64,000 nt of DNA from Pseudoips prasinana (lineage: Eukaryota > Arthropoda > Insecta > Lepidoptera > Nolidae): contig OX621242.1 in NCBI GenBank assembly GCA_951640165.1, positions 25,602,001 through 25,666,000 of the forward strand, in the 5' to 3' direction. Positions 54,738 through 64,000 of the stretch are shown one piece after another (position 1 is the first letter of the stretch; each line of letters opens with the position of its first letter). Made by a program: the position numbers and the translations under genes. Below the pieces are notes generated by a model that was given only the letters and a program-made list of their open reading frames with translations, had not been told where the DNA came from and searched no databases.

Positions 54738-57700
54738 GTAAGTATAAGTAAGCTATAGTAAAAATATAAATAGGTACCGAAGTAATTCTGTCTGTTTGTC
54801 CATAGAGATAATATAGGGTACCACTCTTGAATATATTAATTTTGTAATATACTTATGTGTAGTATCTTTAACTACTCGTATAACAAAATGCTTCCTGCAT
54901 ATAAATATGGTTCGTTTTGGTGACAAAAGACAACTGGCAAAATTACTTCCTATTTAGTCCAAAGACATGAAATCCAACATCATTTATCAAATTGGCACTT
55001 ATTATTGTAGTAAGCACATTTAAATGAACTGCTCTCACCAGTTTATGAACGTTCGGCGAGACATACGCGCCTGCTTAAGTGGTTTAATTCCTGAGGGTCT
55101 GTGTCCTTTGGAGGTCACTTTTGGTGGTCGGCGCCGAAAGTAGACATTAAAAAACAGTCCTGAAGACCTTTCAAAGGCCTCATGGACGGCTTGAAAAAGT
55201 CTGAGATACGGGTAACCACTACCGACTATGTAAGAATGAATGAAAGAGAACATTTATATTTTATTAAATATTAACAAAAAAAAAATCATTAGTACGATTT
55301 ATTAGACAGTATTCGTACTAACGAGCTCGTGCTATTAACTTTAAAAATAATGTTGTCTCAGACTTAAGACTATACAATGTTTTGCCATATTCCATAATCA
55401 TACATACAATAAGGGCTGTTTGACAAAACTCGACTATTAATATTACTACAAATATTGCTCTTTTCTTAACATCGATTATATTGTTGAACTGAATCATAAA
55501 TTAATGTATGTACTTTTATTGCCATGTTATGTCAAAAGTGACATCTGCGGTGAACAATGGTCAAGCACAGAGCGAAGTCGGCAGTATACAGGCGCCTTGC
55601 TTTTGCTGCAATTCGCGCTGCCCTTGGGCGCCCTGGTGTGCACGTATGCGCGCATCGCCCATGCTGTGTGGGGAGGTAGACCACCCGGAGAAGCGCAAGA
55701 TGCAAGAGATTCTCGCATGCAACATTCGAAGCGAAAGGTAACTTACTTGTATTTTAGTAATAGAAAAGTGATCGTTTAAGTGCTTTTGCCATACCTACTA
55801 TTGGAATCAAATATAACAGCTCACTCAGGACCCTAAAATTGATCCTCGGTGTTTTTGCAGCTGGCTTCTCTAGTTGCAATTCTTTCGCTTTATGAGGCTC
55901 TGGAGGGAAGTGGAACTATTAATTTACTAACTCTTCCTTGTTTCTTTCTGATTAAATACGTTGCGGGATCCAAAACCGTTAAAGCGATTCCCTGGAACTT
56001 GCCTGAGCCTGACCGCTCAGTGTCATTTCATTGTGTGCCACTGTCGATCCTGGCTTACAGGAGTTGCAGTGGTGGGACAAGTCCCGATAAAAAAATAGAA
56101 AAGTGATGGTAGCTTTAAATAAGCGATATTTTTTGTAAACATATGATTAAAATTCGCGTAACTACTTGATTCAAACGAATTTTAAATGCAGTTTAAAGTC
56201 TCCATAAATTGACATTGAAAATGCTTATTAATATTTATTTACTAACAGCCACTTAAAAAATGCTAACACTATACACCATAGATCATACGAAAAAATTATG
56301 AATGAATAAACACGTTAAATTGAGTCAAGATTACTAAATACAACTAACTAAAGAGTTAAAATCGAATACCCTTCGAAGTGAAAGTTATTAATCATAATAT
56401 AACTAGAAAGTTAATAATATTTAACAGATTTAATTGATTAACAAATTCCTAAACAGGATTATTCCTTAAATCCAAGTCACAGTTCGTCATGGATTAGATA
56501 TCAAAAACTTTGCTGGAGGGCATTTAATTAGAAAGTCGAAGTGAACAGATTCGCGATATTTTAATATTTCTCAGAAAAAAACCGGATTATTGAACATAAT
56601 CCCATAGTAAACTGGCACAGGAAAATTCAATTATATTTGTGAGATATTTAATCTGAAAATTTGTACCAAGTATTATTAAATTACGTTTTAATATACTAGT
56701 GAATAGAAACAGACACGTGACATACTTTCATAGTTCGTATCTTCTGATTTGTATTCGATTAGTGATACATCTGAGTCAATATCGCAGACATACAGTGCAA
56801 GAAAAACTCTATAAGTAGGTAACAATTATTGTATATTCATACAAAATTGTAATACTTACGTCAATATATAACACTATAACATTTCTATGATCGAGTATAA
56901 CTTAATATGTAGGTATAGCCTATCGACACTTTATTTTTCTGACATAACCAACTCATAGCGTGCTCCAGAACAAAAAGAGTCCCCCACAATTTTGTTTTTT
57001 TTTTAACATGACGCGTGTAGTTAGCCTCTCGTCTTTTACTGCTTCACCGGACAGTAGGGGTGAGCGTGGGCTAACGCCTAGTAAAATATAAACTACAAAC
57101 TTAGTACCCGCGCCGGAGGGCATCCCCTGTGGGGTTCGAACCTCGGCTCTGGGCGGATACTATCGGGGAGAGGGCGAGAGATGGTGATTTTTAGGGATGT
57201 TTTGTGCAACTGTCGCTCTACGTTAATACGCGACGCGGGCCTCGGTTTAGGTCCGGAGCGGGCATTTCATCGGATCGAATGCAAACTAAGGGTCATGGAG
57301 GACGCTGGTGATCGCGACGCGTTCGCGGTCGTACTCTCGACCGGCGAGTACGAAATATATAGTCCCCCACAATCCAGTTCTTCCACTTATATACCTATCG
57401 TCACCACTCGATGTTGCCCATCTACCCCCGATTGATTCCCCTCAACGCATATTTATAAGTATGTTTATTTTAAATATGTATTTTAAAAGGCAAATAAAAA
57501 TCTGAATATAAAAGTTTATTTAACCTTACACACGTAAGATGTTAATCATAGACTTGATAAAAATACTTAAAGGTACTCTTTATTTTCACCGAGCGGTCGT
57601 AGTGTAGTGTGGAACCAAATGTAAATATTTAAGCTATCTCGTCTAATAGTTTTCTATATGTTGCAGCGAAATGAGGATATCAGAGATTTCACGAATTCCT

Positions 57701-60700
57701 AGGGATACCACAAAATCCCGGTAGATGACGAATATTCTTGTTTATTACGTCTTTTTACTAAAACTATCTAGTGATATGACAAAACACCAATTTATCGTCA
57801 GTGATATGTCGTTTCACTAAACTAAATTTAGTAAAATGTCAGAAATGCGGGTACTGCACAATAAAAATTAGGACACCAATCTAACCTAACCTAATTTACT
57901 CATCAACAGTATTTTTTATTCGGCGGTAGCCACTTTCCTGACATTTTATTAGATTTAGTTTAGTAAAACGGCATATCACTGACGATAAATTGGTATTTTG
58001 TGATATCACTAGGGATTTCATGAAATTCCTGATATCCTCATTTCTCTGCGACATATATACTTGCGGACTTTGAGCGTCGAAGCTTAGTCTGTCTAGGGAT
58101 GACCCATGTCAAACTTAGTTTCTCTTGAATGTCAAGAAAATCTTTGTAACTGAACACAAAATCATGTCCTATATGATTTGTTAAATGACAAGTGAGTTCT
58201 AATATAGGTAAATGATATATTACATTGTGATATCGGGATTTTGTGATATCCCTAGGGATTTCGTGAAATTCCTGATATCCTTATTTCCCTGCGACATATA
58301 TACTTGCGGACTTTGACCGTCCAAGCTTAGTCTGTCTAGGGATGACCCATGTCAAACTTTGTTTCTCTTGAATGTCAAGAAAATCTTTGTAACTGAACAC
58401 AAAATCATGTCCTATAGGATTTGTTAAATGACAAGTGAGTTCTAATATAGGTAAATGATATATTACATTGTGATATCGGGATTTTGTGATATCCCTAGTG
58501 ATTTCGTGAAATTCCTGATATCCTCATTTCCCTGCGACATTTATACTTGCGGACTTTGACCGTCCAAGCTTAGTCTGTCTACGGATGACCCATGTCAAAC
58601 TTTGTTTCTCTTGAATGTCAAGAAAATCTTTGTAACTGAACACAAAATCATGTCCTATAGGATTTGTTAAATGACAAGTGAGTTCTAATATAGGTAAATG
58701 ATATATTACATTGTGATATCGGGATTTTGTGATATCCCTAGTGATTTCGTGAAATTCCTGATATCCTCATTTCCCTGCGACATTTATACTTGCGGACTTT
58801 GACCGTCCAAGCTTAGTCTGTCTACGGATGACCCATGTCAAACTTTGTTTCTCTTGAATGTCAAGAAAATCTTTGTAACTGAACACAAAATCATGTCCTA
58901 TATGATTTGTTAAATGACAAGTGAGTTCTTATATAGGTAAATGATATATTACATTATGACGATATTATAACAAACAATGATAAATTAATCTTGAATTGTC
59001 CATGATTAGTTTCATAATACATGATTTCAGATTTATGTAGGGGTATATATGCAAATCAGATAAAGGGATATTTTGTTTACATTCCAAAGCACACAACTCG
59101 TATACATCATTATTTAAAGCTAGGTAGTTATATATCAATATCATTATCATCAACCTGATATCGTCCACTGCTGCAGCCAGGTCTCTCTCTAACGTTGCTA
59201 TTTGGAGGGGTTTTGTCGTAATCACCGCACTTGGCTTGCGAGTGGGCGACCACAGTTAGGTGGTAGCTAGTACGTAGGTGGAGCTGTTACCCGACTACCT
59301 GCTGTATCCCTTAGTCGCCTTTTAAGACACCCACGGGATGATATAGGTAGGCCCTATTATTCTTTCTGAGCCAGAAACCACACGGCACGCAGTTATATAT
59401 GGGGTTAATTAAAACTTAAAAGGAGACCTCGCATTTCTATTTGTCACAATGTGCCACTAGCTTTGGAAATATCTTAATAAGGATGAACTATGTAGCTTAT
59501 TTACTTTGATAACTAATCGCTTTTCATGTAACAAATATTTTTGTTCCCAGATGATCAAAATGATGGTGACTGTCGTCGCAGTTTTTACCATATGCTGGCT
59601 GCCTCTTAATATTTTTATCGTAAGTATAAAACCTACTTCAACTGTCGGACAGTTCTACTTCAATATAAAGCACATTAACAACTCGACATACTATTTCAAC
59701 CTCATCATCATCATCATATTAGCTGAAAAATAAAGGTCAAAGACCTCCACAATTGCCGGTCTTGCGCTATTCGCATCCATACTATTTAAAGGTATTCAAT
59801 TATAAAATAGTTTGAGTTTATTGTGGATAAGATGTAAAATTATCTTATTGTCAATCTAATGTATAGGTTGTAAATAAATTTATAGTTAATATTTATGCCA
59901 AAGGATAACTTAAGCTGTGTATGTACACACACACACACACGCACACGAATGACAGAGACAGACCAAATAATCGTGATCAATAATCGTGATCATCACACAA
60001 AGATTTGTCCAGGATGGCAATCGAACCTACGACCTTTGGCTTAGCAGTCAGGGTCGCTACCACAAGATCAACAGGCCATGCGTATTTACGTGAGAGATTT
60101 GAATAAACGACATGTGGTAAAATATATGAAAACATGAAACAAAAACACGAATTATGACCTCTCTTTATTGCTTCTTTGTCCGTATCAAATCTTTACAACC
60201 GAGGTAGAGATTCCCTTCACATTGGCCGTACAAAACAATGTTACAAGTTTATCGGCATGTTACATATTTTCACTATTTTTTCACGGGGCTAATTACAGAA
60301 TCTGAGGTTGGCTAATCATTTAAAAAGAGAATCAAAAAAACAGATTCAGATAATACTATATTTCTCTAAAAAATCAATATCCAAAAATGAGTAATAGGCT
60401 CTAAAATTTATATAAAGATGAACTCTTCTGATTCCATATAATATAATCTATATACATGTAATACTCGTAAAATCGTAGGAAAGTCAAAACTGTACATTGA
60501 ATATTTTTTTTAAAGGATACTTGGGGCGTGATCTACAATCGATATCGAAGCCAAAAATATAGTTTTCATAATTTTTGTCTGTGTGTCTGTATGTATGTCC
60601 GGGCTAAACTCAAAAAGTACTGCATGGATTTACTTCAAATTTTGCATGAATATTACTAAGAGGTCGGCTCAACATATAGGCTACATATGATTACGCTATC

Positions 60701-61627
60701 ACCTACGGGAAGGAGCTATGATAATTTATAAAATGTTACGCGGGTAAAACCGCGGGGCACAGCTAGTATATAATAAGCCAATATAACAATAGAATCGTTA
60801 CCTCATATATGATGAAAGGCTATGTGTTTTATAATAATAATGTAAGCACGCAAGTTTATCGTAGCTCAAATATTCAAGTCGAAAAGCAAGATCGTATCTA
60901 ATAATCCTATTTGAATTTGTATATATTCAGTCTTACTTAAGAATGTATATTAATAAATTAAAATTAACTATGTATACTTACAACATTATATTTAGCTTTA
61001 AAATCATTGGCTGGACATCGATGTATCACATCACGTCATTTCTCGCAATTAATACCTACTTAATCGAGACTACCTACTGCATACATTAGCGTACAGTAGT
61101 CTCACTACATCGATGTCTGATAAATGATTGGTATCAGCATTATATTTTATGTCCGTTTTTTAGCCAACTACACTTTTAATGTTACACGAAGGAAAACCTG
61201 TCATTGGCCTTCCCTTTATATTGTATCATGTAAATTGTGTTATTATCTGTATCGCTGTTGGTTTTCTTAATAAATAAATAAATAAAAGTATTACCATTGC
61301 ATTGGTATATAAATTCATTCCAAAGAATTTCAACTTTTTCTTTGCAAAGCGAAGCCAAAATAACGACGACACTTTGCCATTAAAACTCTACAAAGTTTAC
61401 TTATCACTAAAAGGCTGTTTTTTAGCTTTTGTTTGAGTCTAGTAAACATTAATCATTTTTGTTTGTAGTTACTCTGGACTGCTCACGAAGATGATGAGGA
61501 ATGGAATACGTGGCCCGGGATGCCATACGCGTGGTTTGCGAGTCACTGGCTGGCGATGTCGCACTCCTGCTACAACCCTATAATATACTGCTATATGAAT
61601 GCACGCTACCGAAGGGGATTCCGACAG
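54133..61627 (+). CDS. RYa-R: RYamide (luqin-type) neuropeptide receptor, four coding exons; C-terminal tail beyond window
   Basis: Rhodopsin-family GPCR that would sense RYamide peptides at the plasma membrane. Exons 54133-54737, 55539-55737, 59551-59619 and 61469-61627 join in one frame (344 residues). The N terminus has four N-glycosylation sequons (Asn5, 15, 23, 26). TM1 has GN (67-68), TM2 Asp96, and TM3 starts at Cys124 and ends with DRY (148-150). Cys200 would pair with Cys124. Exon 2 gives TM5 and the third loop (RPPGEAQDARDSRM), exon 3 TM6 (FTICWLPLN), exon 4 TM7 (SCYNPIIYCYMNARYRRGF). The runs TVTNFFIVNLAVGDILM, NYSQAVSVLVSAYTLLAIS and RPPGEA are shared with the fly RYamide receptor as I know it. 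Introns are 0.8, 3.8 and 1.8 kb. Intron 2 carries a SINE, a MITE and a satellite array. Confidence 0.85.
55539..55737 (+). CDS. RYa-R: RYamide receptor exon 2 (TM5, third loop)
   Basis: Acceptor GTCAAAAG is poor in pyrimidines, but the phase fits exon 1 and the product (DICGEQW...LLLLQFALPLGALVCTYARI) continues the receptor. Donor AAG|GTAACT. Ends in phase 0. Confidence 0.8.
55861..56106 (+). other. Open stretch with acceptor after receptor exon 2 (possible alternative end)
   Basis: TGTTTTTGCAG precedes 81 open codons ending in TGA, in the same phase as the end of exon 2 (123-bp intron). Content (EALEGSGTINLLTLPCFF, NLPEPDRSVSFHCV) matches no GPCR part. It could be an alternative last exon giving a truncated receptor, a transposon scrap, or chance. 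AATAAA occurs at 56305. Confidence 0.25.
56110..56970. other. AT-rich intron DNA of the receptor
   Basis: No gene or repeat recognised. Confidence 0.45.
56991..57360 (-). mobile_element. GC-rich SINE-like element, family D (copy 2), with 13-bp target duplications
   Basis: Minus-strand copy of 5950-6322 with the poly-A side at the left (TTTGTTTTTTTTTT). Flanks AGTCCCCCACAAT at 56978-56990 and 57361-57373 are identical, so the element is 370 bp and was retroposed. It has a B-box-like GAGGTTCGAACC near its middle but no clear tRNA head. There is no coding function; the open frame at 57181-57435 is chance. Confidence 0.8.
57655..58059. mobile_element. Fold-back MITE
   Basis: About 405 bp that is nearly one long inverted repeat: outer arms with GAAATGAGGATATCAG and TTCCTAGGGATACC, inner arms with CCAATTTATCGTCAGTGATA and TAAACTAAATTTAGTAAAAT, each matched by a complement on the right. 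The short centre contains CTAACCTAACCTAA. No ORF. Confidence 0.75.
58031..58958. repeat. 243-bp tandem array, 3.8 copies, containing the MITE end
   Basis: GATATCCTCATTTC-like starts fall at 58031, 58274, 58517 and 58760, exactly 243 bp apart. Each unit contains the MITE right terminal arm plus about 185 bp of other sequence (CTTGCGGACTTTGACCGTCC, GGATGACCCATGTCAAAC, TTGTAACTGAACACAAAATC). Copies differ by only a few bases. Confidence 0.93.
59140..59395 (-). mobile_element. RTE-type LINE 3' tail
   Basis: Homologous to 29255-29515 (ACACCCACGGGATGATATAG, CCGCACTTGGCTTGCGAGTG). It lies about 150 bp before receptor exon 3. Confidence 0.6.
59551..59619 (+). CDS. RYa-R: RYamide receptor exon 3 (TM6)
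   Basis: Acceptor TTGTTCCCAG, donor GTAAGT. 23 codons, MIKMMVTVVAVFTICWLPLN then IFI. Confidence 0.88.
59700..59775 (-). mobile_element. Short RTE LINE 3' end
   Basis: CATCATCATCATATTAGCTG and CCACAATTGCCGGTCTTGCG match the RTE end at 17290. It lies 80 bp after receptor exon 3. Confidence 0.65.
59930..60080 (-). mobile_element. tRNA-headed SINE, family B (copy 4, partial)
   Basis: Minus strand: head with CGTAGGTTCGATTGCCATCC then TGGACAAATCTTTGTGTGAT. It is joined at its left to an AC dinucleotide run (59930-59945). Confidence 0.65.
60100..60470. other. AT-rich intron DNA
   Basis: Nothing recognised. Confidence 0.4.
60473..60766 (+). mobile_element. Small non-autonomous Helitron (family 2, copy 2)
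   Basis: Starts TCGTAGGAAAGTCAAAACTG after a host A and ends GGGGCACAGCTAG before a host T. It is inverted relative to the copy at 45459-45761 and very similar to it. Confidence 0.8.
60770..61460. other. AT-rich intron DNA with LINE-like tail
   Basis: An (AAAT)n run near 61270-61287 may be the end of an old LINE. A short inverted repeat (ACATCGATGTA) brackets about 61015-61125. Confidence 0.35.
61469..61627 (+). CDS. RYa-R: RYamide receptor exon 4 (TM7)
   Basis: Acceptor TTTGTAG, donor GTAAAA. 53 codons with SHWLAMSHSCYNPIIYCYM, including NPxxY. Ends in phase 0 at GFRQ. Confidence 0.88.
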
Positions 61628-62520
61628 GTAAAACTAACAAAATTTAAACAGACTACTGAATTTCCACCAAACCAAAATATGAGCTGGTTTTAACAGTAGG
61701 TTATTTCAATTTAAGTATAACAGTTATAATCCACAGAGTATAGTAATAATTCACATAAAGTAGTAATGATCTACAGAAAACGATAATAGCTCGGAGATGC
61801 TCAGGATTTAAATTACTCTGGCGGTAGATGGGTATCTATGGACTGACCGCGAGCTTAGTTATTTAACCTCGCCAATCGCTTACAGACTGGTGGGTGTCAT
61901 ATTTAAATTAAAGTAAGTGTTTGAAAAATGTTTTCCTATATAAAAGTTGAACATCATATAGAGTTGTGTAGACTTATGAAGGCCGCGTTGACGAAAGTCT
62001 ACTGCACACAATTTATGGCGTCCTTATCTTTGTTTGCATAGCGAGGTGCCGCCTGCCACTTATGAACATTTTTATGCGACTTTTCTAATCAGTTTTGGCT
62101 CGAATGTGCTGAACATGGTCTCCAGTACACTTTCTTGAAATTTGTTATGTTTAAAAATAGTTACATGGGAGTTTAACCCCGGTTAACACCCTTTAACGGG
62201 TGTTCTGGGCTATTCTTCCTTTAATAGAGAGAAAGATTGAATTTTGTTGACATTTTCACTCGAAATTTGAGAACAATGCTCTATAAATCTCTCTAAAAAC
62301 AAAGCTTTTTTATATGACATCGTACTTTGTCGAAAGCACAAGTATTAGTACTTGTTTTGTTATGTTCAATAACATTCTTGTAGTATGTTGCTAGAAGCAA
62401 AACAAAAACATAATAAACAACCAATACATTGGAAGGTAAAATTACTTGATTAAAACAACTATTCTAGTTTTAAAAACACTTATTAAAATAAACAAACAAA
62501 TAAGTTGGCATGTTTTCTCC
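61628..62520. other. Receptor intron DNA, no exon seen
   Basis: No candidate for the receptor's cytoplasmic-tail exon was found here. Confidence 0.4.
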
Positions 62521-62534
62521 GAAAAGCAGGTTTT

Positions 62535-62610
62535 CCGACTGCTACGACGCAGATGGCTAATCTCTATTGAGTCTGGCCGCCGTGGCCGGATTCGGCTAGG
62601 AGGACATTAT
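62535..62610 (+). mobile_element. 5'-truncated SINE, family A tail
   Basis: GGCTAATCTCTATTGAGTCT, GGCCGCCGTGGCCGG and GGCTAGGAGGACATTA match the end of family A. Confidence 0.7.
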
Positions 62611-62659
62611 TTTTATTAAGTATGTGTTTACAAAAGAAAAGTAGTATATTTAATATCAG

Positions 62660-62765
62660 TTGTCTGGTTTCGTTCTGTAGTACAAGCTCTACTTAGTTAG
62701 GAATTAGATGGCCGTGTTTGAATAATGTCCCAGGATTTTACTATTATTATAAAATAGATTCTTTA
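62660..62765 (+). mobile_element. SINE family B tail
   Basis: TTGTCTGGTTTCGTTCTGTA, ACAAGCTCTACTTAGTTAGG and ATGTCCCAGGATTTT match the family B end. Confidence 0.6.
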
Positions 62766-62769
62766 TCAC

Positions 62770-63590
62770 ACTATGTATAGTTAAGTGTAAAATGATTTAT
62801 CTACGTAATTATTACTTTTTATATGATTGTGAAGCTTGGATTCAAACAAAATGAGTATTAGTATGCTATTGTTAAAATTGTAAGTTGACACATCAACATA
62901 ATTCCGTTGTAGTATTCGACACTAACATAAAGCTAGAAACAGAACACGCGTCACAAAACAATCACGAAATAGCAAAAAATAACATAATTTCGACAGCGGA
63001 ATTGGCACATTGACCCGTTTTTGAGCGGGGAGGAAGTGTATGGTGATGTGGTGTGATGCGTCTTACTGTTACTGTTCGCGAATTCCTCCAAACTTCACAA
63101 CACAGGTTCAAGATAGTGCATCCATACTACGTGTCATACATGAAAAAAAGTATGCATCGAATTGAGAACCATCCCTTTTTCGAAATGAATTTTATAAGAA
63201 CAATAAAATTGATCTACCGTTACAGTATTTATTGCGACATCGAAATACATTAAAGTGTACTTCTGAGCCAATCATTCTAATAAGCAAAGTTGTAACTATG
63301 GAACAAACAGAATTATGTAAATAGTGATAATAGACATAACTCAGTATCCAAACAATGAAAACAAATTATGGAAAAATCTGGCCAATGGTGTGTTAAGCTA
63401 TGCGCAGTGTAGGGTTCGAAAGTTCATTAACTTATGTATACCTATTTTACATAACTAACAACTTTATGAAAGTAATGTCTTTTACTTCTCTAGAATGTCT
63501 ACTCTTCTCAAGTACATTTTATAAGTAGAACGACTATGCCTGGAAAATACTTGTGATAAATTTCCTTTTATTGCAATTGGGATTGAACTG
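62770..63590. other. AT-rich DNA, no supported gene
   Basis: The open frame at 63053-63253 matches no family I know and is not the receptor tail. Confidence 0.4.
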
Positions 63591-63594
63591 TCCT

Positions 63595-63800
63595 AGTCCT
63601 GCCGGTCTACTGGTTTGTGTACCTGATAGTTACGCCAAAGGTCTTGGGTTCGATCCTCATCCAGTACAAATTTTTGTCTGGTTGTAATTAATCTGTAGTA
63701 TTGTATGTAGTCAGAAATATATTATTATGTTTCGGTTGTCTGGTTGCCATAGCACTGGCTCTGCCTAGTTTGGGATCAGATGGCAGTGTGCTAGTTGGCC
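63595..63800 (+). mobile_element. tRNA-headed SINE, family B (copy 5)
   Basis: Head with GGTCTACTGGTTTGTG and B-box-like GGGTTCGATCCTCATCCAG, then the body and tail TGGTTGCCATAGCACTGGCT, TTTGGGATCAGATGGCAGTG. Confidence 0.75.
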
Positions 63801-64000
63801 TAAATTTGTTTTTAGTTTCCTATATAAAGAGTCTCTGACCTAAGCCGTGGACTAATAGACATAGAGACGAGAGGAAATTGTGAGGAGTCCTTGTTGATTA
63901 CAGAACTCTAAAACATTGACATAGTGATATTACAGTATTAAATGATCAAAATTGTTTAGAGTATCGGCAAAGTTTATTTGAACTTGATAAATGCCTGAAG

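Noticed and set aside
57181..57505. GC-rich open frames
   Set aside because: They lie inside a SINE-like element with target duplications, and frames are not shared with its other copy.
58031..58958. Regularly spaced repeats that could suggest a CRISPR-like array
   Set aside because: Whole 243-bp units are repeated without unique spacers, in a eukaryotic intron.
63053..63253. Open frame as a possible C-terminal tail exon of the receptor
   Set aside because: No acceptor in the right phase and no basic or palmitoylation-type tail after helix 8; the real exon probably lies beyond the window.
1..64000. An undescribed multi-gene system (defence, biosynthetic or viral)
   Set aside because: All coding-like regions that could be recognised are host gene exons or transposable elements; no cluster of unknown intact genes exists here.

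Overview
This 64 kb window is nuclear DNA from an insect, almost certainly a moth or butterfly (Lepidoptera). The evidence is split genes with GT..AG introns, an AT-rich background, and a dense load of RTE, CR1, jockey, R1 and I-type LINEs, tRNA-headed SINEs, mariner and small Helitrons with A^T insertion sites. No bacterial operons, CRISPR arrays or phage genes were seen. The species cannot be named from the sequence alone.

Two host genes are recognisable, both on the + strand and both cut by a window edge. On the left, positions 1814-3689 hold the last three coding exons of an aldehyde dehydrogenase of the ALDH1/2 family; earlier exons lie before the window. A decayed copy of one of its exons lies about 1.8 kb downstream (5475-5565). 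On the right, positions 54133-61627 hold four coding exons of a rhodopsin-family neuropeptide receptor that matches the insect RYamide (luqin-type) receptor. The exon or exons for its cytoplasmic tail lie beyond the window. One possible isolated membrane-protein exon (40836-41053, minus) is uncertain.

Most of the remaining sequence is mobile DNA. 1-1813: ALDH intron with a CR1/jockey-group LINE fragment. 3.8-8.5 kb: Helitron, SINEs and RTE tails. 8.8-9.8 kb: a mariner fragment joined to an RTE fragment. 12.9-17.1 kb: a nearly intact CR1-group LINE with both ORFs open and an overlapping TAATG junction. 20.2-21.9 kb: a broken jockey-group LINE. 22.0-23.5 kb: a minisatellite-like array. 24.4-25.7 kb: an apparently intact mariner with perfect 25-bp terminal repeats. 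30.0-36.8 kb: a full-length R1/I-group LINE with 14-bp target-site duplications, inserted in an older relic of the same general type. 41.7-43.5 kb: a second jockey-group LINE. 46.9-48.9 kb: a decayed I-group LINE. 57.0-59.0 kb: inside the receptor's second intron, a SINE-like element with 13-bp duplications, a fold-back MITE and a 243-bp tandem array that contains the MITE end.

The most unusual property of the window is a set of perfect or near-perfect inverted repeats with 17-56 bp arms and, in most cases, spacers of 0-6 bases. Two lie inside LINE reading frames and one inside the minisatellite array. They are either real snap-back duplications or assembly artefacts, and this deserves a check first. 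I found no convincing undescribed multi-gene system.
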